DNA from: Herbinix sp.
GTDB taxonomy: Bacteria > Bacillota > Clostridia > Lachnospirales > Lachnospiraceae
Assembly (NCBI GenBank): GCA_029240245.1
Contig: JARBTJ010000017.1
Span: 1 to 62,633, forward strand
Direction of reading: 5' to 3'
DNA length: 62,633 nucleotides
This document shows, piece by piece, positions 1 to 8,616 of this stretch. Both the position numbers and the translations under genes were made by a program. The first letter of the stretch is position 1. The number at the start of each line of letters is the position of its first letter. The notes under the pieces were generated by a model. The model saw only the letters and a program-made list of their open reading frames with translations, searched no databases and was not told where the DNA came from.

Positions 1-102
1 GAAAAAATTAAAAGTCCACAGTGTTACTATTGATTATAACAAAGTTGAAATAGAAAGGAGAGTATTGATGTATTTGGTACTAAATACATCATACAAGTAT
101 GG

Positions 103-1197
103 ATGCTTTATCTGGCATATATGGGTCTTGATCTTTTTGAAATAGGAATAATGGAATCCGTATACCATGTTACTTCCTTCACAATGGAAGTACCCACAGG
201 TGCGATTGCAGATATTTACGGCAGAAAAACTTCAAGAATTTTAGGGCGACTGGTTTCAGTCATATCGGTTATCGTCATGATATTTTCAAAATCACCGATT
301 GGATTTGCCATATCCTTTATGTTTAGTGCGTTAAGTAACAATCTTGAATCAGGTGCCGGAGATGCACTTATTTACGATTCAATGAAAGAGGACGGTAAGG
401 AAGCTGAATATATGAAGGTGAAGGGGAGAGAAGAGATATTTGTACAGGTCGCAGATACATTGTCCCTCATATTAGGAGGATATCTTGCAACAATTAATTA
501 TGGTTTGGTATACAAAATGGCGGCTATTATAGGTATCATTACCTTGCTGCAAACACTTAGTTTTATGGAACCGACCATTGGAAAAGTTAAGCGTGAGGAT
601 AAACTCATGAAAACCTTTGTAAACCAGTTAACCGCAAGTTTCAAGGTTATTAAAACAGATAAGAGAATAGCCTATTTCATTCTTGCTTCTGAATTATTTG
701 GCATTCTGGCAACGACAAGCTTTTTCTATATCCAGAATTATTTAAAATCCTTTGGACGTACTGAATTTAGTATAGGTGCCGTACTGGCGATCGGTGGACT
801 TATCTCTGCCGTTTTTTCTGCAAATGCTCATTTTCTGGAGAAACGCTATCAGTTTAAAGGGCTGATGACAGGTATATGTCTGTTAGCAATTCCGGCTTTC
901 TTTGCCTTGCAGCTGAAGGCTACAATAGAGATAGGTATCGTCGTTATTATGGCGCTGGAATGTGTTTCCTTTGTAGTTATCAATGATCATATTAATAAGC
1001 TGATACCTTCGGAACAAAGAGCTACGATATTGTCATTTCGGAGCATGGTTTTTAGTTTTTTTATGATACTTCTTTTTCCTGTGATAGGAAAAATCGGCGA
1101 TATCTTTGGTCTTATGAATGCCTTCCGAATAATTGCTGTTTTGGCTACCATTGTATTATTAGGAATCATCTTCTCCGTGAGACGGAATAAATTATAG
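103..1197 (+). CDS. MFS transporter, 5' end probably frameshifted
   Basis: A polytopic membrane protein of the major facilitator superfamily, probably a drug or small-molecule exporter. The loop-2/3 signature GAIADIYGRK lies at residues 33-42 and about eleven hydrophobic segments follow. The protein begins inside what should be the first membrane helix: no start codon or ribosome site serves the ATG at 103, and the frame has no ATG, GTG or TTG between it and the upstream stop. A very good ribosome site (GAAAGGAG, 53-60) and ATG at 68 exist, but in another frame, which runs only about 26 codons to a TAG. The simplest reading is that the gene began at 68 and has suffered an indel between about 90 and 103. 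The 3' end is intact. The family call is firm; the substrate is unknown. Confidence 0.8.
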   Translation: MLYLAYMGLDLFEIGIMESVYHVTSFTMEVPTGAIADIYGRKTSRILGRLVSVISVIVMIFSKSPIGFAISFMFSALSNNLESGAGDALIYDSMKEDGKEAEYMKVKGREEIFVQVADTLSLILGGYLATINYGLVYKMAAIIGIITLLQTLSFMEPTIGKVKREDKLMKTFVNQLTASFKVIKTDKRIAYFILASELFGILATTSFFYIQNYLKSFGRTEFSIGAVLAIGGLISAVFSANAHFLEKRYQFKGLMTGICLLAIPAFFALQLKATIEIGIVVIMALECVSFVVINDHINKLIPSEQRATILSFRSMVFSFFMILLFPVIGKIGDIFGLMNAFRIIAVLATIVLLGIIFSVRRNKL

Positions 1198-1315
1198 TTT
1201 TATATTCATATCTTCCGTCGCAGCCTGTAATAGGCACAGTATCCGGGAGCTATTCTCTTAATAATAAATGGTAGTACTAAAACGGATAGCACTAGGAACT
1301 TATTTGGATCCAATA

Positions 1316-1344
1316 ATGACTTATAAAAGAATTCGTATTATAAT
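1316..1344 (+). promoter_or_regulatory. candidate promoter for the histidine phosphatase gene
   Basis: ATGACT (1316-1321), a 17-base spacer and TATAAT (1339-1344). The -10 is perfect and the -35 matches 4 of 6 positions. It lies about 75 bases before the ATG at 1422. The call is an inference from consensus only. Confidence 0.35.
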
Positions 1345-1421
1345 ATAAATCTAGACTCGTCTACTAACCTGTAGTGATTTTACATTATTAAGAGGAATGC
1401 TTAAGAAAAGAGGAAAAATAT

Positions 1422-2150
1422 ATGAAGTTGATTATAATCCGTCACGGGGATCCCGATTATACGATTGACTCCCTTACAGAAAAGGGCTGGAGGGAAGCAG
1501 AACTGCTATCCGATCGAATTGCGGTTATGAGGGTAAAGGAATTTTATGTTTCACCGTTCGGTAGAGCAAAAGATACAGCATCCCTTACTTTGAAAAAGAT
1601 GAACCGCGAAGGTAAGATTCTTCCGTGGCTTCGGGAATTTATTGCGCCTGTGGTTGATGAAAAGACAGGAGAGAAGCGTTTGCCATGGGATTATCTGCCT
1701 GCAGACTGGACAGCAGTGAAAGAGTATTATGACAATAACCTCTGGCATACGACACCTGTTATGCAGTCGGGAAATGTGATTGACGAAGCGATGCGTGTTT
1801 ATTCCGGTCTTAATGAAATATTGAAAGAACATGGATATGAGCGGGAGGGAAATCTATACCGTGCAAACAGACCGAACAATGATACGATCGTTCTGTTCTG
1901 CCATTTTGGCGTTCAGTGCGTTATGCTTGGACATCTGTTAGGTATCTCTCCAATGGTTCTATGGCATGGTTTGTGTGCAGCTCCTTCGTCTGTGACAACG
2001 CTGGTTACCGAGGAACGCAGAGACGGCATCGCCTACTTTAGAATGAGCTCCTTTGGCGATATATCACATTTATACACGGCAGGTGAGGAGCCTGCATTTG
2101 CGGGTAGATTTTGTGAAACCTACGATAATATGGACGAAAGGCACGACTGA
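1422..2150 (+). CDS. histidine phosphatase family protein
   Basis: A member of the histidine phosphatase (phosphoglycerate-mutase-like) superfamily. The catalytic motif R7-H8-G9 sits at the N-terminus, where His8 would carry the phosphate. A second family arginine is seen in SPFGRAKDTA (R48), and the second histidine lies in the strand VLFCHFGVQ (H161). At 242 residues it is of usual size and has no signal peptide, so it is cytoplasmic. The ATG has an AGAGGAAA ribosome site. It stands alone between a transporter and a membrane-protein pair, so the context does not reveal the substrate. Broad-specificity phosphatase and sugar-phosphate phosphatase are both possible. Confidence 0.85.
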   Translation: MKLIIIRHGDPDYTIDSLTEKGWREAELLSDRIAVMRVKEFYVSPFGRAKDTASLTLKKMNREGKILPWLREFIAPVVDEKTGEKRLPWDYLPADWTAVKEYYDNNLWHTTPVMQSGNVIDEAMRVYSGLNEILKEHGYEREGNLYRANRPNNDTIVLFCHFGVQCVMLGHLLGISPMVLWHGLCAAPSSVTTLVTEERRDGIAYFRMSSFGDISHLYTAGEEPAFAGRFCETYDNMDERHD

Positions 2151-2328
2151 TAAAGTGGATACATAGAAAGATCCTATTCATGTAATAATGAACATAGGTG
2201 TGTTCACTCATGGGCAATCAAATATAAAAATATGGATTATTATAAATAAGTATGGGGGCTCGCATTTAGATATGAAATAGAACGGGATCGATGTTTTGAA
2301 ATAGACATTTTGTTAAGGGAGGGATATA

Positions 2329-3615
2329 TTGAAATATAACATTGTTGAGGAAAAAAATATCGGTCGCTTTGGATTGTTAGTATTATTGTTTCTAATCCCG
2401 TTTCTTTTTCTTGCTACAGGGATAGGTTATGCTTTCGTGGATGGAAGTATTGACAACACCATTGAGGGCTTAAAAAATATTATATTATCACCAACAATAC
2501 TTTTTACCGATTTCATAAGGGTAGGTGGCATCGGTGCAGCGTTCATCAATGTAGCAATTCTGGGGTTTATTAACATATATTTAATGTATGTTTATCGCAT
2601 TAAAATAAATGGTGTTTTGATTGCGGCTTTCTTTACCGTAATCGGTTTTTCGTTTTTTGGGAAAAATATATATAACATACTGCCTATTTATATGGGTGGT
2701 TATTTATATACCAGATATCAAAAGATATCGTTTAAGGATATCATTGTTGTCCTAATGTTTGGAACCGCATTGGCACCGATGATCAGCGAAATAAGTTATT
2801 CCGGATTTTTACCTCCATTAACCGGTGTAATTGTAGCTGTTTTTGCAGGTGTATTTATTGGGTTCGTCATAGTACCTTTATCTTCTCATATGTTAAAAAT
2901 TCATGATGGATATAATTTGTACAATATCGGTTTTACGTCAGGTATTATCGGAACGGTATTAACAGGATTATTAAGAAGTTTTGGAATAATTGTCGAACCG
3001 GTAAGTATTATCTCTGAAAAGAATCATATTGTAATTATTGTTTTATTAATAATTTTATTCCTTGGACTTATGATGACGGGCATTATAATTAACCGCCGGG
3101 CTGTTATTGATTATGTGAAAATATTTTCCTATAAAGGAAGGCTCATTACAGATTTTACACATTTAATGGGTTATGGAATTACCTTTTTGAATATGTCAAT
3201 TCTTGGGTTTGCCAGCTTGCTTTATGTGATAATCATCGGTGGCGTAGTAAATGGACCTGTTTTAGCCGGAATATTTACGGTTGCCGGATTTGGTTCATTA
3301 GGTAAGCATATGAAAAATTGTTTGCCTGTAGTACTGGGGACCATTGCAACTGCTTTGTTCTTCGGTTATGATCTTTCTGATACAAGTATTATAATATCGG
3401 TTTTATTTTCCACGACATTAGCACCGATTGCAGGAGCATATGGTACTTTGGCAGGCTTTATCGCAGGGGTACTACATATGATTTTGGTTACTAATGTAGG
3501 TGTGATTCACGGAGGAATAAATCTGTATAACAATGGTTTTTCAGGCGGTATTGTTGCAAGCGTAATGATTCCGATCATTGACGCATTTAAGAAGGAGAAA
3601 CGAAATGCAGCATGA
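2329..3615 (+). CDS. DUF1576 multi-pass membrane protein
   Basis: A 428-residue, very hydrophobic protein with about ten to twelve membrane segments, matching in length and composition the DUF1576 family of bacterial integral membrane proteins of unknown function. The two halves look alike: phrases of the form GYxLYNxGFxSGIIGT occur near residue 203 and again near 399 as GGINLYNNGFSGGIVAS, so an internal duplication with inverted or repeated halves, as in many transporters, is likely. Translation starts at TTG 2329, behind a strong AGGGAGGG site (2316-2323). The next gene overlaps its last codons, so the two are translationally coupled. A transport function is inferred from architecture only. 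Confidence 0.75.
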   Translation: MKYNIVEEKNIGRFGLLVLLFLIPFLFLATGIGYAFVDGSIDNTIEGLKNIILSPTILFTDFIRVGGIGAAFINVAILGFINIYLMYVYRIKINGVLIAAFFTVIGFSFFGKNIYNILPIYMGGYLYTRYQKISFKDIIVVLMFGTALAPMISEISYSGFLPPLTGVIVAVFAGVFIGFVIVPLSSHMLKIHDGYNLYNIGFTSGIIGTVLTGLLRSFGIIVEPVSIISEKNHIVIIVLLIILFLGLMMTGIIINRRAVIDYVKIFSYKGRLITDFTHLMGYGITFLNMSILGFASLLYVIIIGGVVNGPVLAGIFTVAGFGSLGKHMKNCLPVVLGTIATALFFGYDLSDTSIIISVLFSTTLAPIAGAYGTLAGFIAGVLHMILVTNVGVIHGGINLYNNGFSGGIVASVMIPIIDAFKKEKRNAA

Positions 3616-3946
3616 ATCTAAAAAAATAGCAATGATTGTTAACGAATTGCTCACCATGCTTTTACTTAAGGGAGCTGGAAAAATAGAGGTTAAAATAAAC
3701 AGGCAGAAACATAATACAGAAATAGTTATGAAACAACAGCAATGTGACTATGATGAGATGTTTATACAAAATTTAAGATACAATTTAAATACACAACGTC
3801 AAACAGAGGTTGAAGAATATTTTTGGCAATTGGTCGGAGATGATGACAACGAGGATGAGTTGCCTTTGGTTGGGACAATGGTAGATGAGGCAGTTGTAGA
3901 ACTCGTAGATGGGGATCTATATATAACCGTTAATCGAAAGAATTAG
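3605..3946 (+). CDS. conserved hypothetical protein, partner of DUF1576 gene
   Basis: A small acidic protein of 113 residues, not recognised. I chose ATG 3605 because AAGGAG lies 8-14 bases before it; the longer frame from 3578 lacks a ribosome site and overlaps the upstream gene more deeply. Its start lies 11 bases inside the end of the DUF1576 gene, so the two are almost certainly co-translated. It has no membrane segment or signal peptide. The C-terminal half contains an acidic stretch (GDDDNEDELP) followed by a short beta-rich tail. A cytoplasmic accessory protein of the DUF1576 membrane protein is a reasonable guess. Confidence 0.7.
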   Translation: MQHESKKIAMIVNELLTMLLLKGAGKIEVKINRQKHNTEIVMKQQQCDYDEMFIQNLRYNLNTQRQTEVEEYFWQLVGDDDNEDELPLVGTMVDEAVVELVDGDLYITVNRKN

Positions 3947-3985
3947 GACATGCCAGGATAAGCTAAACTCGCAGTTGTCTAATAG

Positions 3986-4022
3986 GGTTAAAGTGTCAAA
4001 AGCACCTTATGACACTTTAACC
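3986..4022. mobile_element. MITE-like palindrome, family A, minimal copy
   Basis: A 37-bp element consisting almost only of its ends: GGTTAAAGTGTCA (3986-3998) and its exact complement TGACACTTTAACC (4010-4022) around an 11-base centre. It is bounded on both sides by the 7-bp direct repeat CTAATAG (3979-3985 and 4023-4029), the footprint expected of a target-site duplication. As RNA it would form a strong hairpin between the small DUF1576 partner gene and pabA, so it may also act as a terminator or RNA-stability element. A longer copy with the same ends lies at 6746-6871. Confidence 0.75.
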
Positions 4023-4051
4023 CTAATAGTGAAGTTAGAAAGGAAAGAACA

Positions 4052-4651
4052 TTGAAGTATTATATGATTGATAATAATGACTCATTTGTATATAATCTGG
4101 CGGCATATTTTGAAGAATTAGGGCATGACATTATTGTCGAGAATATAAAAAATATCGATGCAGATCATTTGAGCATAGACAATTTGAATGGGATTGTCAT
4201 ATCCCCTGGTCCCGGTACTCCGGAGGATGCGATTGTTTCAAAGTCTGTAGTAAAATCCTTTGCCGGAAAAATCCCAATACTCGGAGTTTGCTTAGGACAT
4301 CAGGTGATAGGTCATTGTTTTGGTGCGACAGTAAAGAAGGCGCAAAAACCAATGCATGGTAAAGTATGCATGCTTTTTCATAAAGGGACGGGCTTATTCT
4401 ACGGTCTCCCTTCGACTTTTCATGTTACAAGATACCACTCCTTAATCATTGACCAAAGTACACTTTCAAACGATTTTGTAGTGGATGCCGTTACGAATGA
4501 CCAGGAAATTATGGCAATCTCTCATGTAAAATTTCCATTATACGGTGTTCAATTTCATCCGGAGGCTCTATTGACCGAATTTGACTATGACTTATTAAGT
4601 AACTTTAATGATATATGTAAAGCATGGGAGTTGCGTTATGGCCGATATTAA
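4052..4651 (+). CDS. pabA: aminodeoxychorismate/anthranilate synthase glutaminase subunit
   Basis: A class I glutamine amidotransferase that hydrolyses glutamine and passes ammonia to the PabB subunit. The catalytic triad is complete: Cys80 in GVCLGHQ, and His169 and Glu171 in FHPE. The oxyanion segment SPGPG is at residues 51-55. At 199 residues it is full length. It starts at TTG 4052 after GAAAGGAAAG. It overlaps pabB by 14 bases. The name pabA rather than trpG is chosen because pabB and pabC follow directly and no trp genes are near; the glutaminase itself cannot distinguish the two roles and could serve both. Confidence 0.9.
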   Translation: MKYYMIDNNDSFVYNLAAYFEELGHDIIVENIKNIDADHLSIDNLNGIVISPGPGTPEDAIVSKSVVKSFAGKIPILGVCLGHQVIGHCFGATVKKAQKPMHGKVCMLFHKGTGLFYGLPSTFHVTRYHSLIIDQSTLSNDFVVDAVTNDQEIMAISHVKFPLYGVQFHPEALLTEFDYDLLSNFNDICKAWELRYGRY

Positions 4652-5957
4652 AAAATTACAACAGTATAAACCGATACAGGATATTTTTACCATATTTCAC
4701 AAGGAAGAAGATGTGGCATTTTTGGAATCTTCGTTAAGGAACCATTTGGGTAAATTTTCAATCATCGGACGCAAACCATATCTTAAATTGGTAAAGGATA
4801 AAGTCTTCACTATAAATGGAAGAGAAAGTGATATTAGCTTTGAAGAATTTGTAAAAGAGTATTTTGCTAACAACCGCGAAGGCAATAAATCCGGATTGCC
4901 CATTGTATCAGGAGCCATAGGGTATTTTTCCTATGATTACGATCGTGGAAAAGACAATCAGATTCCGGAAAGTATTTTAGTCTTTTATGATGAATTTATC
5001 ATCGAAGATCACCAGGCAAATGCTATTTATTTAGTTGCCAACGGAAAAACGAATCCTTCGAGCGATACGCTAGGCGAACTGGAAGAAATCATCATGAGGG
5101 GTAATGGGACGCAGGCGAATCGTCACTTGGAGTACCAAAAGCCCGAAATAAAATATAATATTGAAAAAGAAGACTATTTGAAAGCTCTTGAGAAAATGAT
5201 CGAATATATCGTGGAGGGTGATATTTATATAGCAAATATGACACAACAGCTCTTCATAAAAACAAATATACAACCATTTGAACTATATAAAACCCTTTCA
5301 AGAGATAATCCGGCTCCTTTCGCGGCCTATTTAAACTATCAGAATTTTCAGGTAATATCGGCTTCACCGGAACGCTTTCTTCAAGTGAAAGATAGAGAGA
5401 TAATTACCCGACCTATTAAAGGAACCCGAAAAAGAGGTGCTACCCCTTATGAAGACCAATTATTAAAGCAAGAATTATTAGATTCAGAGAAGGATAAAAG
5501 TGAGCTATTAATGATTGTTGACTTAGAACGCAATGATCTTAATAAGATTTCTAAGCCAGGTTCCGTAAAAGTAAATAACCTTTATACCATCGAATCCTAT
5601 GCTACTGTTCACCATCTTGTAGCTGAGGTCAGTGGCATCTTAAAGGAAGACATAGATATGATCGATATGATAAGGGCAACCTTTCCGGGTGGTTCTATAA
5701 CGGGTGCACCGAAAATCAGGGCAATGGAGATTATAGAAGAGCTTGAGAATAACCAAAGAGGTCTGTATACAGGTTCGATCGGTTATTTTTCCTTGAATGG
5801 TGACTGTGATATGAATATTGTAATACGAACGGCAATCTATCAGGATGGAGTTTATCACTTGGGTGTTGGAGGCGGAATTACATATGAATCCCAAACGTTG
5901 TCAGAATATGAAGAAACATTACAGAAGGCCAAAGCGTTTTTCGATGCATTAAGTTGA
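4638..5957 (+). CDS. pabB: aminodeoxychorismate synthase component I
   Basis: Converts chorismate plus ammonia into 4-amino-4-deoxychorismate, the first committed step to p-aminobenzoate and folate. The chorismate-binding domain is complete, with PIKGTRKRG, the ELLMIVDLERNDL segment, GGSITGAPKIRAME and the C-terminal GVGGGITYES. The lysine in PIKGT is the residue that separates PabB from anthranilate synthase TrpE, which has alanine there, so the assignment is specific. I place the start at ATG 4638 (439 residues) behind GGGAG, not at the longer in-frame 4608. It overlaps pabA and is followed 34 bases later by pabC. Confidence 0.92.
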   Translation: MADIKKLQQYKPIQDIFTIFHKEEDVAFLESSLRNHLGKFSIIGRKPYLKLVKDKVFTINGRESDISFEEFVKEYFANNREGNKSGLPIVSGAIGYFSYDYDRGKDNQIPESILVFYDEFIIEDHQANAIYLVANGKTNPSSDTLGELEEIIMRGNGTQANRHLEYQKPEIKYNIEKEDYLKALEKMIEYIVEGDIYIANMTQQLFIKTNIQPFELYKTLSRDNPAPFAAYLNYQNFQVISASPERFLQVKDREIITRPIKGTRKRGATPYEDQLLKQELLDSEKDKSELLMIVDLERNDLNKISKPGSVKVNNLYTIESYATVHHLVAEVSGILKEDIDMIDMIRATFPGGSITGAPKIRAMEIIEELENNQRGLYTGSIGYFSLNGDCDMNIVIRTAIYQDGVYHLGVGGGITYESQTLSEYEETLQKAKAFFDALS

Positions 5958-5991
5958 TGGACACTCTGAAATTGACAGAGGGAGGAAATTT

Positions 5992-6717
5992 ATGTTTGAA
6001 TTGGATGCGGGATATTATTATGGAATCGGAGCTTTTGAAACAATCTTAGTTCAAAATGGAACGCCACTATTTATAAAGGAACACTTACAAAGATTGAATA
6101 GCACATTAGACTTTTTGAGGATCAAGAAAAGAATAACAATAGAGGAAGTATGGGGATTTTTAAAGAAAGACAAAATGGCGGAAGGGGTATTAAAAATTTC
6201 CGTATCAGAACAAAACGTACTATTTACAACAAGAATAAATCCTTATTCCTATGATTTGTACGAAAAAGGGTTTCAATTAACCTACAGTTTATTTCGAAGA
6301 AATGAAACATCACCTCTTACCTATCATAAAACTTTAAATTACGCCGAAAATATAATGGCGAAACAGGAAGCAACGCAGAAAAATTACGATGAGGCCCTAT
6401 TTCTTAACTCAAAAGGCGAAATATGTGAAGGGAGTTGCTCTAATATATTCTTTGTAAAGGAGGGACAGTTATATACACCTTCCATCTCCAGTGGTTTATT
6501 ACCAGGTATTATCAGAAAACATATATGTATGACAGAAAATGTAGTGGAGTGCGTTATTACAAAGGATGATATAGAAAAGTTTGACGAATGCTTTATCACA
6601 AATTCTATCCTGGGGATTATGAAAGTTATTAAAATAGAGAATCATAATTATGGTACGGCTTCCTGTGTCGAGGTAATCCGTAACAAATATAATGCGTTAC
6701 ATAATTACACGCAGTAA
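5992..6717 (+). CDS. pabC: aminodeoxychorismate lyase (PLP class IV)
   Basis: Eliminates pyruvate from aminodeoxychorismate to release p-aminobenzoate. The protein has the fold-type IV aminotransferase pattern: YYGIGAFETILVQNG at the start, the lysine-bearing segment HKTLNYAENIMAKQEA in the middle (the PLP Schiff-base lysine is expected here), EALFLNSKGEICEGSCSNIFF, and the SGLLPGIIR turn. It has 241 residues and begins at ATG 5992 behind GGGAGGAAA. Placement directly after pabA and pabB supports lyase over branched-chain or D-amino-acid transaminase, which share the fold. A family A palindromic element follows 28 bases after the stop. Confidence 0.88.
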   Translation: MFELDAGYYYGIGAFETILVQNGTPLFIKEHLQRLNSTLDFLRIKKRITIEEVWGFLKKDKMAEGVLKISVSEQNVLFTTRINPYSYDLYEKGFQLTYSLFRRNETSPLTYHKTLNYAENIMAKQEATQKNYDEALFLNSKGEICEGSCSNIFFVKEGQLYTPSISSGLLPGIIRKHICMTENVVECVITKDDIEKFDECFITNSILGIMKVIKIENHNYGTASCVEVIRNKYNALHNYTQ

Positions 6718-6745
6718 TTATAAATATCTTTATAATATGCAAAAT

Positions 6746-6871
6746 GGTTAAAGTGTCAAAGCACCTTCGGTGCTTTCGTGCTACAATATATTAAGATGCA
6801 AGCTTGCTTCCATATTAGTATTTTGTAGCATGAAAAGTGCGTAGAACGCATGGGGATTTGACACTTTAACC
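6746..6871. mobile_element. MITE-like element, family A, long structured copy
   Basis: A 126-bp non-coding element with perfect 15-bp terminal inverted repeats, GGTTAAAGTGTCAAA (6746-6760) and its complement (6857-6871). It is flanked on both sides by the exact 6-bp direct repeat CAAAAT (6740-6745 and 6872-6877), a clear target-site duplication. The interior is itself nested hairpins: AGCACCTTCGGTGCT, and GTGCTACAA paired with TTGTAGCAT around a GCAAGCTTGC palindrome. It encodes nothing. The ends are the same as in the 37-bp copy at 3986-4022, so the two bracket the pab operon. Confidence 0.85.
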
Positions 6872-6947
6872 CAAAATATAAAGTAGCAGTTACAACCGGT
6901 ATTGTGCCGGAAAAATCAGAAAGATCATCATTCCAGGAGGAGCAATT

Positions 6948-7655
6948 ATGAATTTATTAGAGATTATGAGTGAGCTTGAGGCGCTTGGTACTGAAAGAAC
7001 AAAGAAATACTATGTTGGACAAGGCGCAAAAGAGCCTCTTTTCGGTGTGGCTACTGGTGCTATGAAGCCCATAGCCAAAAAAGTTAAGAATAATCAGCAA
7101 CTTGCAGAGGAACTGTACGCCACCGGTAATTTTGACGCCATGTATCTGGCAGGAATGATTGCTGACACCAAAAAGATGACACCGGCAGACTTTGACCGCT
7201 GGATTGGTAAAGCTTATTTTCATATGATTTCAGACTTTATCGTCGCTGTTACCCTTGCAGAAACCGATTTTTCTCAGGAGGTTGCTGATAAGTTTATAGC
7301 CAGCGAGGAAGAATTAGTGAAATCAGCAGGATGGAGTTGTTATGAATGGTTGATCGGATCAAGAAAGGATACCGAATTTGACAGTAGTAAACTGCTTTCT
7401 ATGCTTGAAACAGTGGAAAAACAAATCCATTCACAACCAAACCGGACAAGATATGCAATGAATGGTTTTGTTGTTGCAGTAGGAATATCGTATATTCCTC
7501 TGCACGAAGAAGCTTTACGAACGGCAGAACGGATCGGTAATGTCTCGATAATTACAGGTAAGGGAGTATGTAATGCAGTCAGTGCATTTGAGAGCATTAA
7601 AAGTGAAACGGATAAAGGACGGCTAGGTTTCAAACGAAAAAATGTAAGATGTTAA
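6948..7655 (+). CDS. DNA alkylation repair (AlkD-like) HEAT-repeat protein
   Basis: A 235-residue protein built from helical repeats, resembling the AlkC/AlkD superfamily of HEAT-like proteins that bind or excise alkylated bases. The opening segment (LEALGTERTKKYYVGQGAKEPLFGV) and the repeated SAGWSCYEWLIGS and NAVSAFESI helices fit. Catalytic tryptophan and aspartate positions known from AlkD cannot be assigned without an alignment, so glycosylase activity is not claimed. It begins at ATG 6948 behind CAGGAGGAG and has no signal peptide. It lies 41 bases before the TauE-like gene and may share its transcript. Confidence 0.75.
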   Translation: MNLLEIMSELEALGTERTKKYYVGQGAKEPLFGVATGAMKPIAKKVKNNQQLAEELYATGNFDAMYLAGMIADTKKMTPADFDRWIGKAYFHMISDFIVAVTLAETDFSQEVADKFIASEEELVKSAGWSCYEWLIGSRKDTEFDSSKLLSMLETVEKQIHSQPNRTRYAMNGFVVAVGISYIPLHEEALRTAERIGNVSIITGKGVCNAVSAFESIKSETDKGRLGFKRKNVRC

Positions 7656-7696
7656 TGATAAAATGATTATCGTAGAATGGTAAGGAGATCAATATA

Positions 7697-8425
7697 GTGA
7701 ATTACTGGCTGATAACAGCTGTCATATGTGCTTACATAATCAAAGGCATATGCGGGTTTGCAAATACATTGGTGTTTAGTACGATCCTAAGTTTTCGGTC
7801 GAACAATATTAATATAACACCGGTCGAATTAATTACAGGATTTCCGTCGAATCTGATCATCACATGGAAAGAAAGAAAATCCTTATCGTCAAAGGTATGG
7901 GTACCACTTTCCTGTCTGGTCATTGTCGGAAGTATTCCAGGAACCATCTTATTAAAAAACGGTGATACTACATTAATAAAAATAATATTTGGTTTTACCA
8001 TAGTCTTTGTTGGTATGGAAATGTTTTTTCGCGAAGTTCAAAAGGAAAAGCTGACATCGTCGAAAGTTGTGCTGGCGGTGATCGGAATAATTTCAGGTTT
8101 ACTTTGTGGTTTATTCGGAATAGGGGCTTTGTTAGCTGCTTATGTAAGCAGAACTACAAGTAACAGCAGTTCCTTTCGTGGCAATTTATGTATTGTATTC
8201 CTGATTGAAAATAGCTTTCGAATTTTGATATATACGTTAACAGGAATATTGAATCTGTCTGTATTAAAGCTGGGTATTCAACTGCTTCCATTTATGTTCA
8301 TCGGATTACTGATCGGAATATTTTTAGCGAAAAGGCTGAAGGAAAAGCTGGTAAAAAAGGCAATTATCATTATGCTTATGTTCTCCGGCATATCGTTGAT
8401 TGTGAATAATATGATTCAAATGTAA
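7697..8425 (+). CDS. TauE/SafE-family sulfite/sulfonate-type permease
   Basis: A 242-residue protein with about seven to eight membrane helices in two similar halves: IIKGICGFANTLVFSTIL at the start, and GIISGLLCGLFGIGALLAAYVSRTTS in the middle. This is the pattern of the TauE/SafE (DUF81) anion exporters. It starts at GTG 7697 after TAAGGAG. Family members move sulfite, sulfoacetate or other organic anions, but no sulfur gene is near, so no substrate is proposed. Confidence 0.8.
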   Translation: MNYWLITAVICAYIIKGICGFANTLVFSTILSFRSNNINITPVELITGFPSNLIITWKERKSLSSKVWVPLSCLVIVGSIPGTILLKNGDTTLIKIIFGFTIVFVGMEMFFREVQKEKLTSSKVVLAVIGIISGLLCGLFGIGALLAAYVSRTTSNSSSFRGNLCIVFLIENSFRILIYTLTGILNLSVLKLGIQLLPFMFIGLLIGIFLAKRLKEKLVKKAIIIMLMFSGISLIVNNMIQM

Positions 8426-8616
8426 TAACGCCTTTTCAGTATGACCGGTAAATAGCTAATAATTGGAAAGCCTGTGAATAAGTATAAAATCGTCAACTTA
8501 AATGACACTAATTTACGTTAGGTGAATTATTTACCATGACTATGCTGTACATAAATGTAAATAAATTACATTCCATCCATATAATAAACTAAGTGAATCG
8601 TTTATTCGAGGTTATG

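Noticed and set aside
4052..5957. Reading pabA-pabB as trpG-trpE
   Set aside because: The PIKGT lysine and the adjacent pabC indicate aminodeoxychorismate synthesis; no trp genes are near.
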